Origin: Planctomycetia bacterium
GTDB lineage: Bacteria > Planctomycetota > Planctomycetia > Pirellulales > UBA1268
DNA: 17,549 nt
Reading direction: 5' to 3'
NCBI GenBank assembly: GCA_009926295.1
Contig: RFPF01000036.1
Location: 1-17,549, forward strand
Positions within the stretch are counted from its first letter, which is position 1; every line of letters begins with the position of its first letter. Shown piece by piece: positions 8,618-16,565 of this stretch. The translations under genes were made by a program, and so were the position numbers. The notes beneath the pieces are model-generated. The model did no database searches. It saw nothing but the letters and a program-made list of their open reading frames with translations, and was not told the origin of the DNA.

Positions 8618-9918
8618 TGTCCCGCCGTCTCGAACGCAGCCACACCGCCTTCGCCCGCGCCAAGGAACTCATCCCGGGCGGCGTCAACTCCCCGGCCCGT
8701 GCCTTCGGCGGCGTGGGCGGGGAGCCGATCTTCTTTGCGAGCGCCCTCGGCCAGCGGCTCACCGACATCGACGGTCACACCTATCTCGACTACATCGGCT
8801 CGTGGGGCCCGATGATCCTCGGGCATCGCCACCCGAGGGTCCTCCAGGCGGTCGAACGGGCACTCGCCACCGGAACGAGCTACGGCGCACCCACGGAGGC
8901 GGAGAGCCGGCTTGCTGAACTCATCATCGCCGCGGTGCCGAGCATCGAGAAGGTGCGGATGGTCAGCAGCGGCACGGAGGCGGCGATGAGCGCGGTGCGG
9001 CTCGCCCGGGGATTCACCGGCCGCGACAAGATCGTGAAGTTTGCCGGCAACTACCACGGACACGTCGACTCGCTGCTCGTGGCCGCGGGCTCCTCGGCCG
9101 CCACGCTGGGCGTGCCGACATCGCCGGGCGTCACCGCAGGCACGGCGGCCGACACGATCGTGCTCGAATACAACGACGTGGAGGGCCTCGAGCGGGCCTT
9201 CGCCAAGGAGGGAGGGGCGATCGCAGCCCTGCTCATGGAGCCTGTCGTGGGCAACATGGGCCTCGTCGTGCCCACGCGGGAGTTCCTTGGGGCGGCCCGG
9301 AAGATCACGCTCGCGCACGGCGCGTTGCTCGTGTTCGACGAGGTGATGACGGGCTTTCGGCTGGCCTACGGCGGTGCCCAGGAGGTCCTCGGCGTGACAC
9401 CCGACCTCACCACGCTCGGCAAGATCGTGGGGGGCGGGCTGCCGCTGGGAGCGTACGGCGGCCGACGCGACGTGATGGACCACGTGCTTCCGGCGGGCAA
9501 GGTGTTCCAGGCGGGCACGCTCGCGGGCAACCCGCTGGCCGTGGCCGCCGGCACCGCCACGCTCGAGGAACTGAAGGACAATCCTCCCTACGAGCGGCTC
9601 GAGAGGCATGGCGCACGGCTGGAGCAGGGCTTTCGCGCGGCGGCCGCTGCAGCCGGCGTGCCGGCGTGGGTCGCCCGCGTGGGCAGCATGATGACGATGT
9701 TCTTCCAGCATGGGCCGGAGCCCGTGCCCGTGACGGGCTGGAAGACGGCGAGCCTGTCGGACACCGCCCGGTACGCCCGGTTTTTCTGGAGCATGATCGA
9801 CCGCGGGATCTATCTGCCGTGCAGCCAGTACGAAGCCCTGTTCTTCTCCGCGGCCCACACCGACGCCGACATCGAGGAGACGGTCGCGGCGGCGGCGAAG
9901 TCGCTGGCCGCTTCGTAG
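8614..9918 (+). CDS. hemL: Glutamate-1-semialdehyde 2,1-aminomutase
   Basis: HemL is a PLP-dependent enzyme that isomerises glutamate-1-semialdehyde to 5-aminolevulinate (EC 5.4.3.8), in the C5 route to haem and other tetrapyrroles. The 434-residue product has the full family pattern. It starts with AKELIPGGVNSPARAFGGVGG, and MVSSGTEAAMSAVRLARG lies from 116. GNYHGHVDSLL follows, then FDEVMTGFR at 241-249 with the PLP-binding aspartate. TTLGKIVGGGLPLGAYGG contains the Schiff-base lysine K270, and the FQAGTLAGNPLAVAAG segment follows. Two start codons are in tandem at 8614 and 8617. The first overlaps the kinase stop by four bases (ATGA), so the two genes are probably coupled in translation. 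I see no separate promoter or clear Shine-Dalgarno. Confidence 0.97.
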
Positions 9919-9989
9919 ATGGCGGAGTCGCCGTGCACCGGCTCGGGGGCGGCAAAAGTCGCCGTTTCGCGGTCTTTGAGATTGTCGCG

Positions 9990-10006
9990 TGGGCCGCGAC
10001 GGCCCA
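9990..10006. terminator. Hairpin between convergent hemL and endonuclease genes
   Basis: TGGGCCG (9990-9996) and CGGCCCA (10000-10006) form a perfect 7-base stem with a CGA loop. It lies within the 119-base convergent gap, 71 bases after the hemL stop and 31 bases past the stop of the minus-strand gene. There is no T-run on either strand, so it would be a bidirectional hairpin of non-classical type. Nothing else in the gap is recognisable. Confidence 0.4.
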
Positions 10007-10037
10007 AAGCTCCTCGAGCGTTCACCGACCCCCTCGC

Positions 10038-10757
10038 CTACCCGTGTGATGAACGCACGTGAAAATCGAGGATGAGCGGCAGGTGGTCGCTCGCCGTCCT
10101 GGCAAGGCTCGTGCGGACCACGCGGGCGTGCCGGACGTCGATCGGCCCCCGGACGAACGCTTTGTCGAGGCTGCCGATCGCGAGCCACGCCGGGAACGTG
10201 CGAAACCGTGCCGGCGGGCTGGTCACCTGTCGGAAGCCGCCGGCGCCCATGTCGGCCGCAAGTGAGTCGCGCCAGTCGTTGAAGTCGCCGACCAGCAGCG
10301 ACGGAAGCCGGTCGGCTGATCGAAACAGCATGTGCCCCAGGAGCCGCTCGATCTGCCAGCGACGCTCGCGCTCCGCGAGGCCGAGGTGTGTGTGCACCAG
10401 ATGGAGGAGCCCCTCGGGAGAGTCGACCACCGCGAGCTGGGCGCCCCGCGGCTTCCGCCGCCCGTGGCGGAGGGCGATGCGGTGGCGGCTGGCGACAGGC
10501 CAGCGGGAGAGCACGAGGTTGCCGTAGGAGCCGCGGCCCACCGGCACGTTCTGCTGGAAGAACGAATGGAAACGGAGGGCGCGGGCGAGCAGCCGCGGCT
10601 GGTCGTCGAACCGGCTCCGGCGCACGAGCCTGTCGACCTCCTGAAGGCAGACGAGGTCGGGATTCTCCGCCTCGATGCAGTCGATGACCCGCCCGAGGGC
10701 GTAGCGGCGATCCCTGCCTCCGATCCCCTTGTGGATGTTCCAGCTCAGCAGCCGCAT
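10038..10757 (-). CDS. Endonuclease/exonuclease/phosphatase (EEP) family protein
   Basis: The 239-residue product has the EEP fold signatures in order. They are N7 in LLSWNIHKG, metal-binding E40 in LVCLQEVD, the NLVLSRWP block, HTHLGLAERER near 122-132, GDFND at 157-161, and SDHLPLI with D224 and H225 at the end. Family members cleave phosphodiester or phosphoester bonds in DNA, RNA or lipid head groups; the substrate here is not deducible. There is no signal peptide, so it is probably cytoplasmic. The N-terminus MRLLSWNIHKGIGG resembles a group often found beside cardiolipin synthase genes, and cls lies about 1 kb away. The frame stays open far upstream, but that part is antisense to real genes. 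I chose the ATG at 10757 because it gives the family start and TACACT ends six bases before it. Confidence 0.92.
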   Translation of the reverse strand: MRLLSWNIHKGIGGRDRRYALGRVIDCIEAENPDLVCLQEVDRLVRRSRFDDQPRLLARALRFHSFFQQNVPVGRGSYGNLVLSRWPVASRHRIALRHGRRKPRGAQLAVVDSPEGLLHLVHTHLGLAERERRWQIERLLGHMLFRSADRLPSLLVGDFNDWRDSLAADMGAGGFRQVTSPPARFRTFPAWLAIGSLDKAFVRGPIDVRHARVVRTSLARTASDHLPLILDFHVRSSHG

Positions 10758-10763
10758 GATGCC

Positions 10764-10769
10764 AGTGTA
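10764..10769 (-). promoter_or_regulatory. Candidate -10 element TACACT for the endonuclease gene
   Basis: On the minus strand TACACT is followed by GGCATC and the ATG at 10757. Hexamer and spacing are the same as for the kinase gene. No Shine-Dalgarno is present, so a leaderless start is inferred. Confidence 0.5.
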
Positions 10770-10779
10770 CCCCGCGGTG

Positions 10780-10785
10780 TAGGCT
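10780..10785 (+). promoter_or_regulatory. Candidate -10 element TAGGCT for the isomerase gene
   Basis: TAGGCT is followed by GGGGGCCC and the ATG at 10794, a gap of eight bases. It lies back to back with the endonuclease -10 in a 36-base divergent gap. The G-run might serve as a weak ribosome-binding site if transcription starts earlier. Confidence 0.4.
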
Positions 10786-10793
10786 GGGGGCCC

Positions 10794-11702
10794 ATGAACA
10801 CGGCCCACGCAGACATCCGCATCGGCACCGTCGTGCCCGCCCACGACCGCACCCCCGAGGTGATCCGGCAATTGCTCCGGTTTGGGTTCGAATCGTTCCA
10901 GATCGTGTTCGGACGCACCGTCGGCGACATCGACCTCCCCGCGCTCGCCACCGCCGTGCGGGCGGTGCTCGACGCCCATCCTCTCGGCGAGCACGACGTC
11001 GCCCCGCGCGTCAGCGCCCTCGGCGTGTACGGCAACCCGCTGTCGAGTCCAGAGACGGTCAACGACTGGGAGCGGCTCATCGACCACGCCGCGGCCTTCC
11101 GCTGCGACATCGTCGCCGGCTTCGCGGGCCGCGTGCCCGGCCGGCCGGTGCCCGAGTCGTACGGCCGGTTCGGCGAGGTGTTCCGGCCGCTCGCCGCCCG
11201 CGCCGAGGATCGCGGCGTTCGCCTGGCGTTCGAAAACTGCGAAAAGCGCGGCACGTGGGAGAGCGGCGACCACAACATCGCACACGCGCCCCGGGCCTGG
11301 GAGGCGATGTTCGCCGAGGTGCCGAGCCCCGTCCTCGGGCTGGAATGGGAGCCGTGCCACCAGCTCGTGAGCTTCGTCGATCCGCTGCCGCAGCTCGCGC
11401 GCTGGGCCCGGCGGATCTGGCACGTCCACGGCAAGGACGCCACCGTGCGCTGGGACGTGATCCGCGAGCACGGCATCCGCGGAGGCGAGCCCTACGCGTT
11501 CCATCGCACCCCGGGATTCGGCGACACCAACTGGACCGACCTGATCACGATCCTGCGGCAGGCGGGCTGGCGGGGCAGCATCGACATCGAGGGTTTCCAC
11601 GACCCGGTCTATCGCGACGCCCTGGAAACCACCGGTCAGGTCGCCGCCCTCGCCCATCTCAAGCGCTGCAGGGGGGGCGACTTCGTGCCCAACGTGTTCT
11701 AG
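10794..11702 (+). CDS. Sugar phosphate isomerase/epimerase-like TIM-barrel protein
   Basis: The 302-residue product looks like the xylose-isomerase-type TIM barrel (AP_endonuc_2 family). Visible blocks fit a divalent-metal site: AFENCEKRG with E147, LGLEWEPCH with E184 and H189, IWHVHGKDA with H210 and H212, and SIDIEGFHDP with E266. Members include hydroxypyruvate isomerase, inosose dehydratase and sugar epimerases; the substrate cannot be told from sequence. There is no signal peptide. The frame is open upstream to 10332, but that part is antisense to the endonuclease. The ATG at 10794 gives a proper first strand (IRIGTVVPAHDRTPEVIRQL). A hairpin directly after its stop may separate it from cls. 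Confidence 0.9.
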   Translation: MNTAHADIRIGTVVPAHDRTPEVIRQLLRFGFESFQIVFGRTVGDIDLPALATAVRAVLDAHPLGEHDVAPRVSALGVYGNPLSSPETVNDWERLIDHAAAFRCDIVAGFAGRVPGRPVPESYGRFGEVFRPLAARAEDRGVRLAFENCEKRGTWESGDHNIAHAPRAWEAMFAEVPSPVLGLEWEPCHQLVSFVDPLPQLARWARRIWHVHGKDATVRWDVIREHGIRGGEPYAFHRTPGFGDTNWTDLITILRQAGWRGSIDIEGFHDPVYRDALETTGQVAALAHLKRCRGGDFVPNVF

Positions 11703-11703
11703 A

Positions 11704-11719
11704 CCGCCCCGCCGGGCGG
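11704..11719 (+). terminator. GC-rich hairpin after the isomerase stop
   Basis: CCGCCC (11704-11709) and GGGCGG (11714-11719) pair around a CGCC loop, starting two bases after the stop codon. TTT follows at 11724-11726, so the U-run is short. It lies just before the candidate cls promoter and could end the upstream transcript. Confidence 0.45.
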
Positions 11720-11734
11720 CCGGTTTCCACAGGC

Positions 11735-11740
11735 TAGAGT
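11735..11740 (+). promoter_or_regulatory. Candidate -10 element TAGAGT for cls
   Basis: TAGAGT is followed by ATCCGGC and the ATG at 11748, a gap of seven bases that puts the expected start site on the ATG. No Shine-Dalgarno is present. Confidence 0.5.
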
Positions 11741-11747
11741 ATCCGGC

Positions 11748-13247
11748 ATGGAGGACCTCGTCTCGACGGCGCTGCGGTGGTGGATGGCCATCTGGCCGCA
11801 CGTCCTCGCCTTCTCCGTGCTCGCGATCAACGTGGTGGCGAGCGTCCACGCGATCCTCGTCAAGCGCGACACCCGCTCCACCATCGGCTGGGTGGGCCTG
11901 ATCTGGCTCTCCCCGGTCTTCGGCGCGGTGGCCTACGCACTGCTCGGAGTCAACCGCATCCGGTCGAGGGCGAGCCAGCTGCGGGCAGGCGCGCTGACGG
12001 TCGTCCACGAGCTCGCGTCGGCCACGGCCGATGCCGAGCGGCTCGCCGCCGCGATCGGCCCGCCCGCGGCGCCGCTGAGGTCGTTGGCCACGCTCGTCGG
12101 CGCGGTCACCGACCGGCCGCTCGTCGACGGCAACTCGATCGAGCCCCTCGAGGGCGGCGACGAGGCCTATCCACGGATGCTGGCGGCGATCGACGCCGCG
12201 ACCCGGAGCGTGGGCCTGGCGTCGTACATCTTCGACAACGACCGCACCGGACGGATGTTCGCGGACGCGCTCGGCAGGGCGGCCCGCCGGGGCGTTGCCG
12301 TCCGCGTGCTCGTCGACGGCATCGGCTCCCGGTACACACGGCCCCCGATCACCAGCGTGCTCGCCGATCGGGGAGTGCGGCACGAGCTGTTCCTGCCGAC
12401 CGGCGTGCCGCTCTACTTCCCCTACGCGAATCTGCGGAACCACCGCAAGATCATGGTGGTCGACGGCGCGATCGGATTCACCGGCGGGCTCAACATCCGC
12501 GACGGCTGCTGGCTTGCGCATGCCCCCGCCCACCCGGTGCGCGACATGCACTTCGAACTCCGCGGGCCCGTCGTGTCGCAGCTCCTCGAGGTGTTCGTGG
12601 AGGACTGGGCGTTCGCCTCCGGGGAATCGCTCGTCGGCGACTCGCCCGCCGGCGGCGAGGAGGCTCCGTGGGCCCCGAATCCCGCGCCCGCGGGCACGGC
12701 GCTCGCCCGCGGCATCCGCTATGGGCCCGACGACCCCGAGATCGGCCGCATCAAGCTCGTGCTCGTGGGTGCGCTTGCCGCCGCGCAGCGAAAGGTGCGC
12801 ATCATGACCCCATACTTCCTCCCCGACGACGCCGTCTGTCAGGCGCTCGACGTGGCGTCGCTGCGCGGCGTCGAGGTCGACATCGTGCTTCCCGGCGACA
12901 ACAACCTCGCGCTCGTCAGCTGGGCGTCCACGGCGATGCTCTGGCAGGTTCTCGGGCGGGGCTGCCGCGTATGGATGTCGCCGCCCCCCTTCGACCACAC
13001 GAAACTGATGGCGGTGGACGGCGCATGGGCACTGTTCGGCAGCGGCAACTGGGACGACCGCAGCATGCGGCTCAATTTCGAGTTCAACGTGGAGACCTAC
13101 GACCGCGACCTCGCCTCCCGGATCGACCGGCACATCTCCGGCGTGATCTCCCGCTCGCGTCCGAAGACGCTGGAGGACGTCGACGCCCGCGGGCTGGCCG
13201 TGCGGCTCCGCGACGGCATCGCCCGGCTCTTTTCGCCCTACCTCTGA
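11748..13247 (+). CDS. cls: Cardiolipin synthase (phospholipase D superfamily)
   Basis: The enzyme joins two phospholipids, normally two phosphatidylglycerols, to make cardiolipin at the membrane. The 499-residue product has two N-terminal transmembrane helices, about residues 15-37 and 47-66. The second lies in STIGWVGLIWLSPVFGAVAY, the typical PLDc_N segment. Two HKD motifs follow: H232-K234-D239 in NHRKIMVVDG and H417-K419-D424 in DHTKLMAVDG. These are backed by the GFTGGLNI and FGSGNWDDRS continuations. Both catalytic centres are intact, and the length is normal for the family. It starts 45 bases after the isomerase and ends 19 bases before mtnB, so readthrough into the methionine-salvage genes is possible. 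Other PLD-type transferases are the alternative, but the N-terminus favours Cls. Confidence 0.93.
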   Translation: MEDLVSTALRWWMAIWPHVLAFSVLAINVVASVHAILVKRDTRSTIGWVGLIWLSPVFGAVAYALLGVNRIRSRASQLRAGALTVVHELASATADAERLAAAIGPPAAPLRSLATLVGAVTDRPLVDGNSIEPLEGGDEAYPRMLAAIDAATRSVGLASYIFDNDRTGRMFADALGRAARRGVAVRVLVDGIGSRYTRPPITSVLADRGVRHELFLPTGVPLYFPYANLRNHRKIMVVDGAIGFTGGLNIRDGCWLAHAPAHPVRDMHFELRGPVVSQLLEVFVEDWAFASGESLVGDSPAGGEEAPWAPNPAPAGTALARGIRYGPDDPEIGRIKLVLVGALAAAQRKVRIMTPYFLPDDAVCQALDVASLRGVEVDIVLPGDNNLALVSWASTAMLWQVLGRGCRVWMSPPPFDHTKLMAVDGAWALFGSGNWDDRSMRLNFEFNVETYDRDLASRIDRHISGVISRSRPKTLEDVDARGLAVRLRDGIARLFSPYL

Positions 13248-13252
13248 TTTCC

Positions 13253-13258
13253 TACGAT
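13253..13258 (+). promoter_or_regulatory. Candidate -10 element TACGAT for mtnB
   Basis: TACGAT lies in the 19-base gap after cls and is followed by CTCGGGGG and the ATG at 13267. The G-run could also act as a weak ribosome-binding site, so mtnB may be expressed from here, by readthrough from cls, or both. Confidence 0.4.
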
Positions 13259-13266
13259 CTCGGGGG

Positions 13267-13965
13267 ATGAGCGCCACGAGTTCCGTTGCTTCCGGCACAG
13301 ACGCCGTCGACGCCCTGCGGGCGATCGGCCGGGAGTTCCACGGCCGGTCGTGGTCGCTTGGCACCAGCAGCAACTACAGCGTGGTCGTGTCGCGCGACCC
13401 GATCGAGCTCGTGATCACCGCCAGCGGCAAGGACAAGTCGGCGCTCGGCCGCGACGACTTCGTGCGGGTCGACGCGGCCGGCACGATCGTCGACGCGGGG
13501 CCTGGTCGCAGATCTTCGGCGGAGACGCTGCTCCACTGCCTCGTCGCCGACCTCGTTCCCTCGCTCGGCGGCGGCCCCGTGGGTGCGGTGCTTCACACCC
13601 ATTCCGTGTGGAGCACGATCCTGTCGCGGGCCGACCTCGCGCGGGGAAGCCTGCGGATCGAGGGTTTCGAGATGCTCAAGGGCCTCGAGGGCATCGGCAC
13701 GCACGACACGTCGGTGGAGGTGCCGATCTTCGCCAACAGCCAGGACATGGTCGAATTGTCGGGGCGGATCCGCGAGCGGCTCTCGCGGGCCGACTGGGGC
13801 GACCCGCGCCGGCCGCCCGTCCACGGCTTCCTGCTCGCCGGCCACGGGCTCTACACCTGGGGCCGCGATCTCGCCGAGGCGCGGCGGCACGTCGAGATCC
13901 ACGAGTTTTTGTTCGAGGTCGTGGCCCGCAGCCGGATGCTGGCCGCGGGCCATCCATCTGCCTGA
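13267..13965 (+). CDS. mtnB: Methylthioribulose-1-phosphate dehydratase
   Basis: MtnB dehydrates 5-methylthioribulose-1-phosphate to 2,3-diketo-5-methylthiopentyl-1-phosphate in methionine salvage (EC 4.2.1.109). The 232-residue product belongs to the class II aldolase/adducin fold. It has SLGTSSNYSVV near 30-40, ITASGKDKSAL near 50-60 and the zinc pair H110-T-H112 in HTHSVWST. IEGFEMLKGLEG holds the probable catalytic glutamate, and GHGLYTWG lies at 192-199. The third zinc histidine is probably H208 in RRHVEIHEFLFEV. The EGFEMLKGL block separates it from L-ribulose-phosphate 4-epimerases and fuculose aldolases. It is the first of three consecutive pathway genes. The enzyme that makes its substrate (MtnA) is not encoded in this window. 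Confidence 0.93.
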   Translation: MSATSSVASGTDAVDALRAIGREFHGRSWSLGTSSNYSVVVSRDPIELVITASGKDKSALGRDDFVRVDAAGTIVDAGPGRRSSAETLLHCLVADLVPSLGGGPVGAVLHTHSVWSTILSRADLARGSLRIEGFEMLKGLEGIGTHDTSVEVPIFANSQDMVELSGRIRERLSRADWGDPRRPPVHGFLLAGHGLYTWGRDLAEARRHVEIHEFLFEVVARSRMLAAGHPSA

Positions 13966-13981
13966 CCGTCTCCCTTGCCGA

Positions 13982-13987
13982 GAGGAG
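13982..13987 (+). promoter_or_regulatory. Ribosome-binding site of mtnD
   Basis: GAGGAG lies six bases before the mtnD ATG. It is one of the best Shine-Dalgarno sequences in the window and fixes the start of this internal operon gene. Confidence 0.8.
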
Positions 13988-13993
13988 TGCCCC

Positions 13994-14563
13994 ATGGCGA
14001 TCGTGACCGTCCCCGCCGAGAGCCGACGCATCGAGGATGCCGGCGAGATCACGGCCTTCCTCGCGAGCCACGGCATCGACTACGCGCGATGGCCGCTCGA
14101 GGACCGCGTCGATCCCGCCGCCCCCGCCGACACGATCCTCGCAGCCTATGCCTCGGAGATCGACGATCTGAAGCGGCGCGGTGGATTCGTGACGGCGGAC
14201 GTGGTCGATGTCTATCCCGACACCCCCAATCTCGGCGCGATGCTCGACAAGTTCAACAAGGAGCACACGCACACCGAGGACGAGGTGAGGTTCATCCTCC
14301 AGGGCCGCGGCGTGTTCCACATCAATCCCGTGTCGAGGCCCGTGTTCGCCATCGAGGTCTGGAGCGGCGACATGATCAGCGTGCCCCTCGGCACCCGGCA
14401 CTGGTTCGATCTCTGCGCCGACCGCCGGATCCGCGCGATCCGGCTGTTCCAGGACGTGAGCGGGTGGACGCCTCACTACCTCTCCGACGGCGTGCATGCC
14501 GGCTACGAGCCGCTCTGCTTCGGGCCGGCGTGGATCGCACCCGCGGGAAGGACCGGCACGTGA
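13994..14563 (+). CDS. mtnD: Acireductone dioxygenase
   Basis: The enzyme cleaves the acireductone of the methionine-salvage pathway with oxygen. With iron it gives 2-keto-4-methylthiobutyrate and formate (EC 1.13.11.54); with nickel it gives an off-pathway product and CO. The 189-residue cupin has the metal ligands H91, H93 and E97 in EHTHTEDEVRF and H136 in GTRHWFDL. KFNKEHTHTEDEVRFILQG is the family core. The frame stays open upstream inside mtnB; the start at 13994 is fixed by GAGGAG six bases before it. Placed between mtnB and mtnC, it acts on the product of the next gene. Which metal is used in vivo cannot be read from sequence. Confidence 0.95.
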   Translation: MAIVTVPAESRRIEDAGEITAFLASHGIDYARWPLEDRVDPAAPADTILAAYASEIDDLKRRGGFVTADVVDVYPDTPNLGAMLDKFNKEHTHTEDEVRFILQGRGVFHINPVSRPVFAIEVWSGDMISVPLGTRHWFDLCADRRIRAIRLFQDVSGWTPHYLSDGVHAGYEPLCFGPAWIAPAGRTGT

Positions 14564-15258
14564 TCGTGTTCGACGGCCGCGGGATCCTGCTCGACGTCGA
14601 GGGCACGACGTCCTCGATCTCGTTCGTCTACGACGTGCTCTTCGAATTCGCGAGGCGGCACGTCGGTGAATTCCTGGCCCGCCACGCCGACGACGCGTTC
14701 GTGGCCGCACTGGCGGGCGACATCGCCAACGAGGCGGGAGCCGATCCGGAGGCGGGTCCCGGCCAGGCGGCGTTGGCGGCGATCGCTCTGATGGATCGAG
14801 ACGTGAAAAGCACGCCGCTCAAGGCTCTGCAGGGGATGATCTGGCGGAACGGCTTCGAATCGGGCGAACTCGTGTCGCACGTCTTTCCCGACGTTCCGCC
14901 GGCGCTCGAGCAGTGGTCCGCTTCCGGGATCGACGTACGGATCTACTCGTCGGGCTCGATCGACGCGCAGAAACTGTTCTTCGGCCACACCGCGGCGGGC
15001 GACCTGCTCCCCCACCTCCGCGGCCACTACGACACCACGACGGGCCCCAAACGCGAGCCCGACAGCTACGCGGCGATCGCCGCCGACATGGGCCTCGAGC
15101 CGCGACAGATCCTGTTCGTGAGCGACGTGGGCGCAGAGCTCGACGCAGCCCGGATCGCGGGCATGGCCACGGCCCTGGCCATCCGCCCGGGAAACCGCGA
15201 GCCGGGCGGAACGTTCGCCCACGATCCGATCACCTCGTTCGCCGAAATCGTCTGCTGA
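14560..15258 (+). CDS. mtnC: Enolase-phosphatase E1
   Basis: MtnC is a bifunctional HAD-family enzyme (EC 3.1.3.77). It enolises 2,3-diketo-5-methylthiopentyl-1-phosphate and then removes the phosphate to give the acireductone. The 232-residue product shows ILLDVEGTTSSISFVYDVLF, with nucleophile D12 and the E14 typical of E1. It also has YSSGS (HAD motif II), GPKREPDSY with the motif III lysine, and FVSDVGAELDAA (motif IV). The GTG start at 14560 overlaps the mtnD stop in GTGA; a second GTG at 14566 is possible but less likely. Having MtnC means the separate MtnW and MtnX enzymes used by Bacillus are not needed here. Confidence 0.95.
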   Translation: MIVFDGRGILLDVEGTTSSISFVYDVLFEFARRHVGEFLARHADDAFVAALAGDIANEAGADPEAGPGQAALAAIALMDRDVKSTPLKALQGMIWRNGFESGELVSHVFPDVPPALEQWSASGIDVRIYSSGSIDAQKLFFGHTAAGDLLPHLRGHYDTTTGPKREPDSYAAIAADMGLEPRQILFVSDVGAELDAARIAGMATALAIRPGNREPGGTFAHDPITSFAEIVC

Positions 15259-15265
15259 GACCTGC

Positions 15266-16453
15266 ATGACCGACCTCTCCGCCCGCTGCGCCGTCGGTCT
15301 GTCGACCGAACCCGACATCGACACCGCGATCCACACCGCCATCGCCGAGGCCCGGCGCGGGCTTGGCGACGTTGCGGCCGACCTGGCCGTCGTATTCGTG
15401 GCGAGCGGCTTCGACGGGCCGGTGCGGCCGGCCCTCGAGGGGCTGGCCGACGTCCTCGCCGTCCCCAACGTGGTCGCGGCGACGGCCGAGGGCGTCGTGG
15501 CCGACGGACGCGAATACGAGGATGGCCCCGCGGTGGTGGTGTGGCTCGCGCGGCTGCCCGGGGCACGAATCGTTCCGCTGTCACTCGAGTATGCCCAGTC
15601 GCCCGACGGTGGGGTGTACGTCGGCTGGCCCGACGCCCTCGAGCAGGGCTGGCCCGACGACGCCACGCTGCTCCTGCTCGCCGATCCGTTCTCCTTCAAC
15701 GTCGACCGCCTGATGCGGCGGATGGAAGAGGACCATCCCGGCGTTCCCGTGATCGGCGGCTTCGCCAGCGGCGGCGGTCTGCCGGGGAGCAACACGCTCG
15801 TCGTCGGCCCGGCCTCCTACGACTCCGGGGCCGTCGGCGTCGTGATCTCGGGCACGCCGGTCAGGCCGGTGGTGTCGCAGGGTTGCCGGCCCATCGGGCA
15901 TCCGCTGGTGATCACCCGCAGCGACGAGAACCTGATCATCGAACTGGGCGGGAGGCCGGCACTGGAGCGGCTGCGCGAAGTCTACGCCGGTCTCGACGCG
16001 GGAACCCGGCAGCTCGTGAAGACGTCGCTCCACGTCGGCCGGGCGGTGAGCGAATATCGCGACCTGCGCCAGCCGGGCAGCTTCCTCGTGCGAAACGTGG
16101 TGGGCGCCGACCCGGAGCAGGGCGTGCTCGCCATCGGCGACGCGGTGCGCGTCGGGCAGACGGTGCAGTTTCACGTGCGCGACGCGGAGTCGGCCCACGA
16201 CGACCTCGTGGCCCTGCTCGAGGAGCGGCGGATCGGAGGAGCGCCGCCGCCCGCCGGGGCGTTGCTCTTCACCTGCAACGGCCGGGGCAGGCGGCTCTTC
16301 GCCGACCCCCACCACGACGCCGCCTGCCTGCAGGAGGCCGTGGGGCCGGTGCCGGCCGCGGGGTTTTTCGCGCAGGGAGAGTTCGGGCCCGTGGGGCCCC
16401 GCAACTGCCTGCATGGATTCACGGCCAGCATCGCGCTTTTCGAGCAACGCTGA
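15266..16453 (+). CDS. FIST N- and C-domain protein
   Basis: FIST proteins are proposed small-ligand sensors; the domain occurs alone or fused to signalling modules. The 395-residue product appears to be FIST_N at about residues 30-220 and FIST_C at about 225-385. It has PVIGGFASGG and the characteristic ending GFFAQGEFGPVGPRNCLHG followed by FTASIALF. There is no signal peptide, transmembrane helix, kinase, GGDEF or methyl-accepting region, so any output must go through a partner. It starts seven bases after the mtnC stop with only a weak ribosome-binding site (GAGAC). It is therefore almost certainly transcribed with the methionine-salvage genes. A role tied to that pathway is inference from position only. 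Confidence 0.9.
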   Translation: MTDLSARCAVGLSTEPDIDTAIHTAIAEARRGLGDVAADLAVVFVASGFDGPVRPALEGLADVLAVPNVVAATAEGVVADGREYEDGPAVVVWLARLPGARIVPLSLEYAQSPDGGVYVGWPDALEQGWPDDATLLLLADPFSFNVDRLMRRMEEDHPGVPVIGGFASGGGLPGSNTLVVGPASYDSGAVGVVISGTPVRPVVSQGCRPIGHPLVITRSDENLIIELGGRPALERLREVYAGLDAGTRQLVKTSLHVGRAVSEYRDLRQPGSFLVRNVVGADPEQGVLAIGDAVRVGQTVQFHVRDAESAHDDLVALLEERRIGGAPPPAGALLFTCNGRGRRLFADPHHDAACLQEAVGPVPAAGFFAQGEFGPVGPRNCLHGFTASIALFEQR

Positions 16454-16455
16454 CG

Positions 16456-16480
16456 CGGGCTCCAGCCGCACGGTAGCCCG
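16456..16480 (+). terminator. Hairpin after the FIST gene
   Basis: CGGGCT (16456-16461) pairs with AGCCCG (16475-16480) around a 13-base loop, starting three bases after the stop. No T-run follows, so it is a weak candidate for the end of the mtn-FIST transcript. Confidence 0.35.
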
Positions 16481-16493
16481 GCCCGGTTTGCGG

Positions 16494-16522
16494 TTGCGGC
16501 CGGTGGCGGGGCTCCCTATCCT
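16494..16522 (+). promoter_or_regulatory. Candidate sigma-70-type promoter for the lipoprotein gene
   Basis: TTGCGG (16494-16499) and TATCCT (16517-16522) are separated by 17 bases, the best -35/-10 pair in the window. Transcription would start about 37 bases before the ATG at 16566, leaving room for a normal leader with GGAG six bases before that ATG. Confidence 0.5.
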
Positions 16523-16565
16523 TCCGCGACAGCGTTCCGGGCCAGCGATCCCCGCGGAGCCAGAC

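Noticed and set aside
10038..13373. A very long minus-strand open frame (1111 codons) over the isomerase, cls and mtnB.
   Set aside because: Only its last 239 codons form a recognisable protein (the EEP-family gene). The rest is antisense to three well-supported genes and has the low-complexity, Arg/Gly/His-rich makeup of GC-rich shadow frames.
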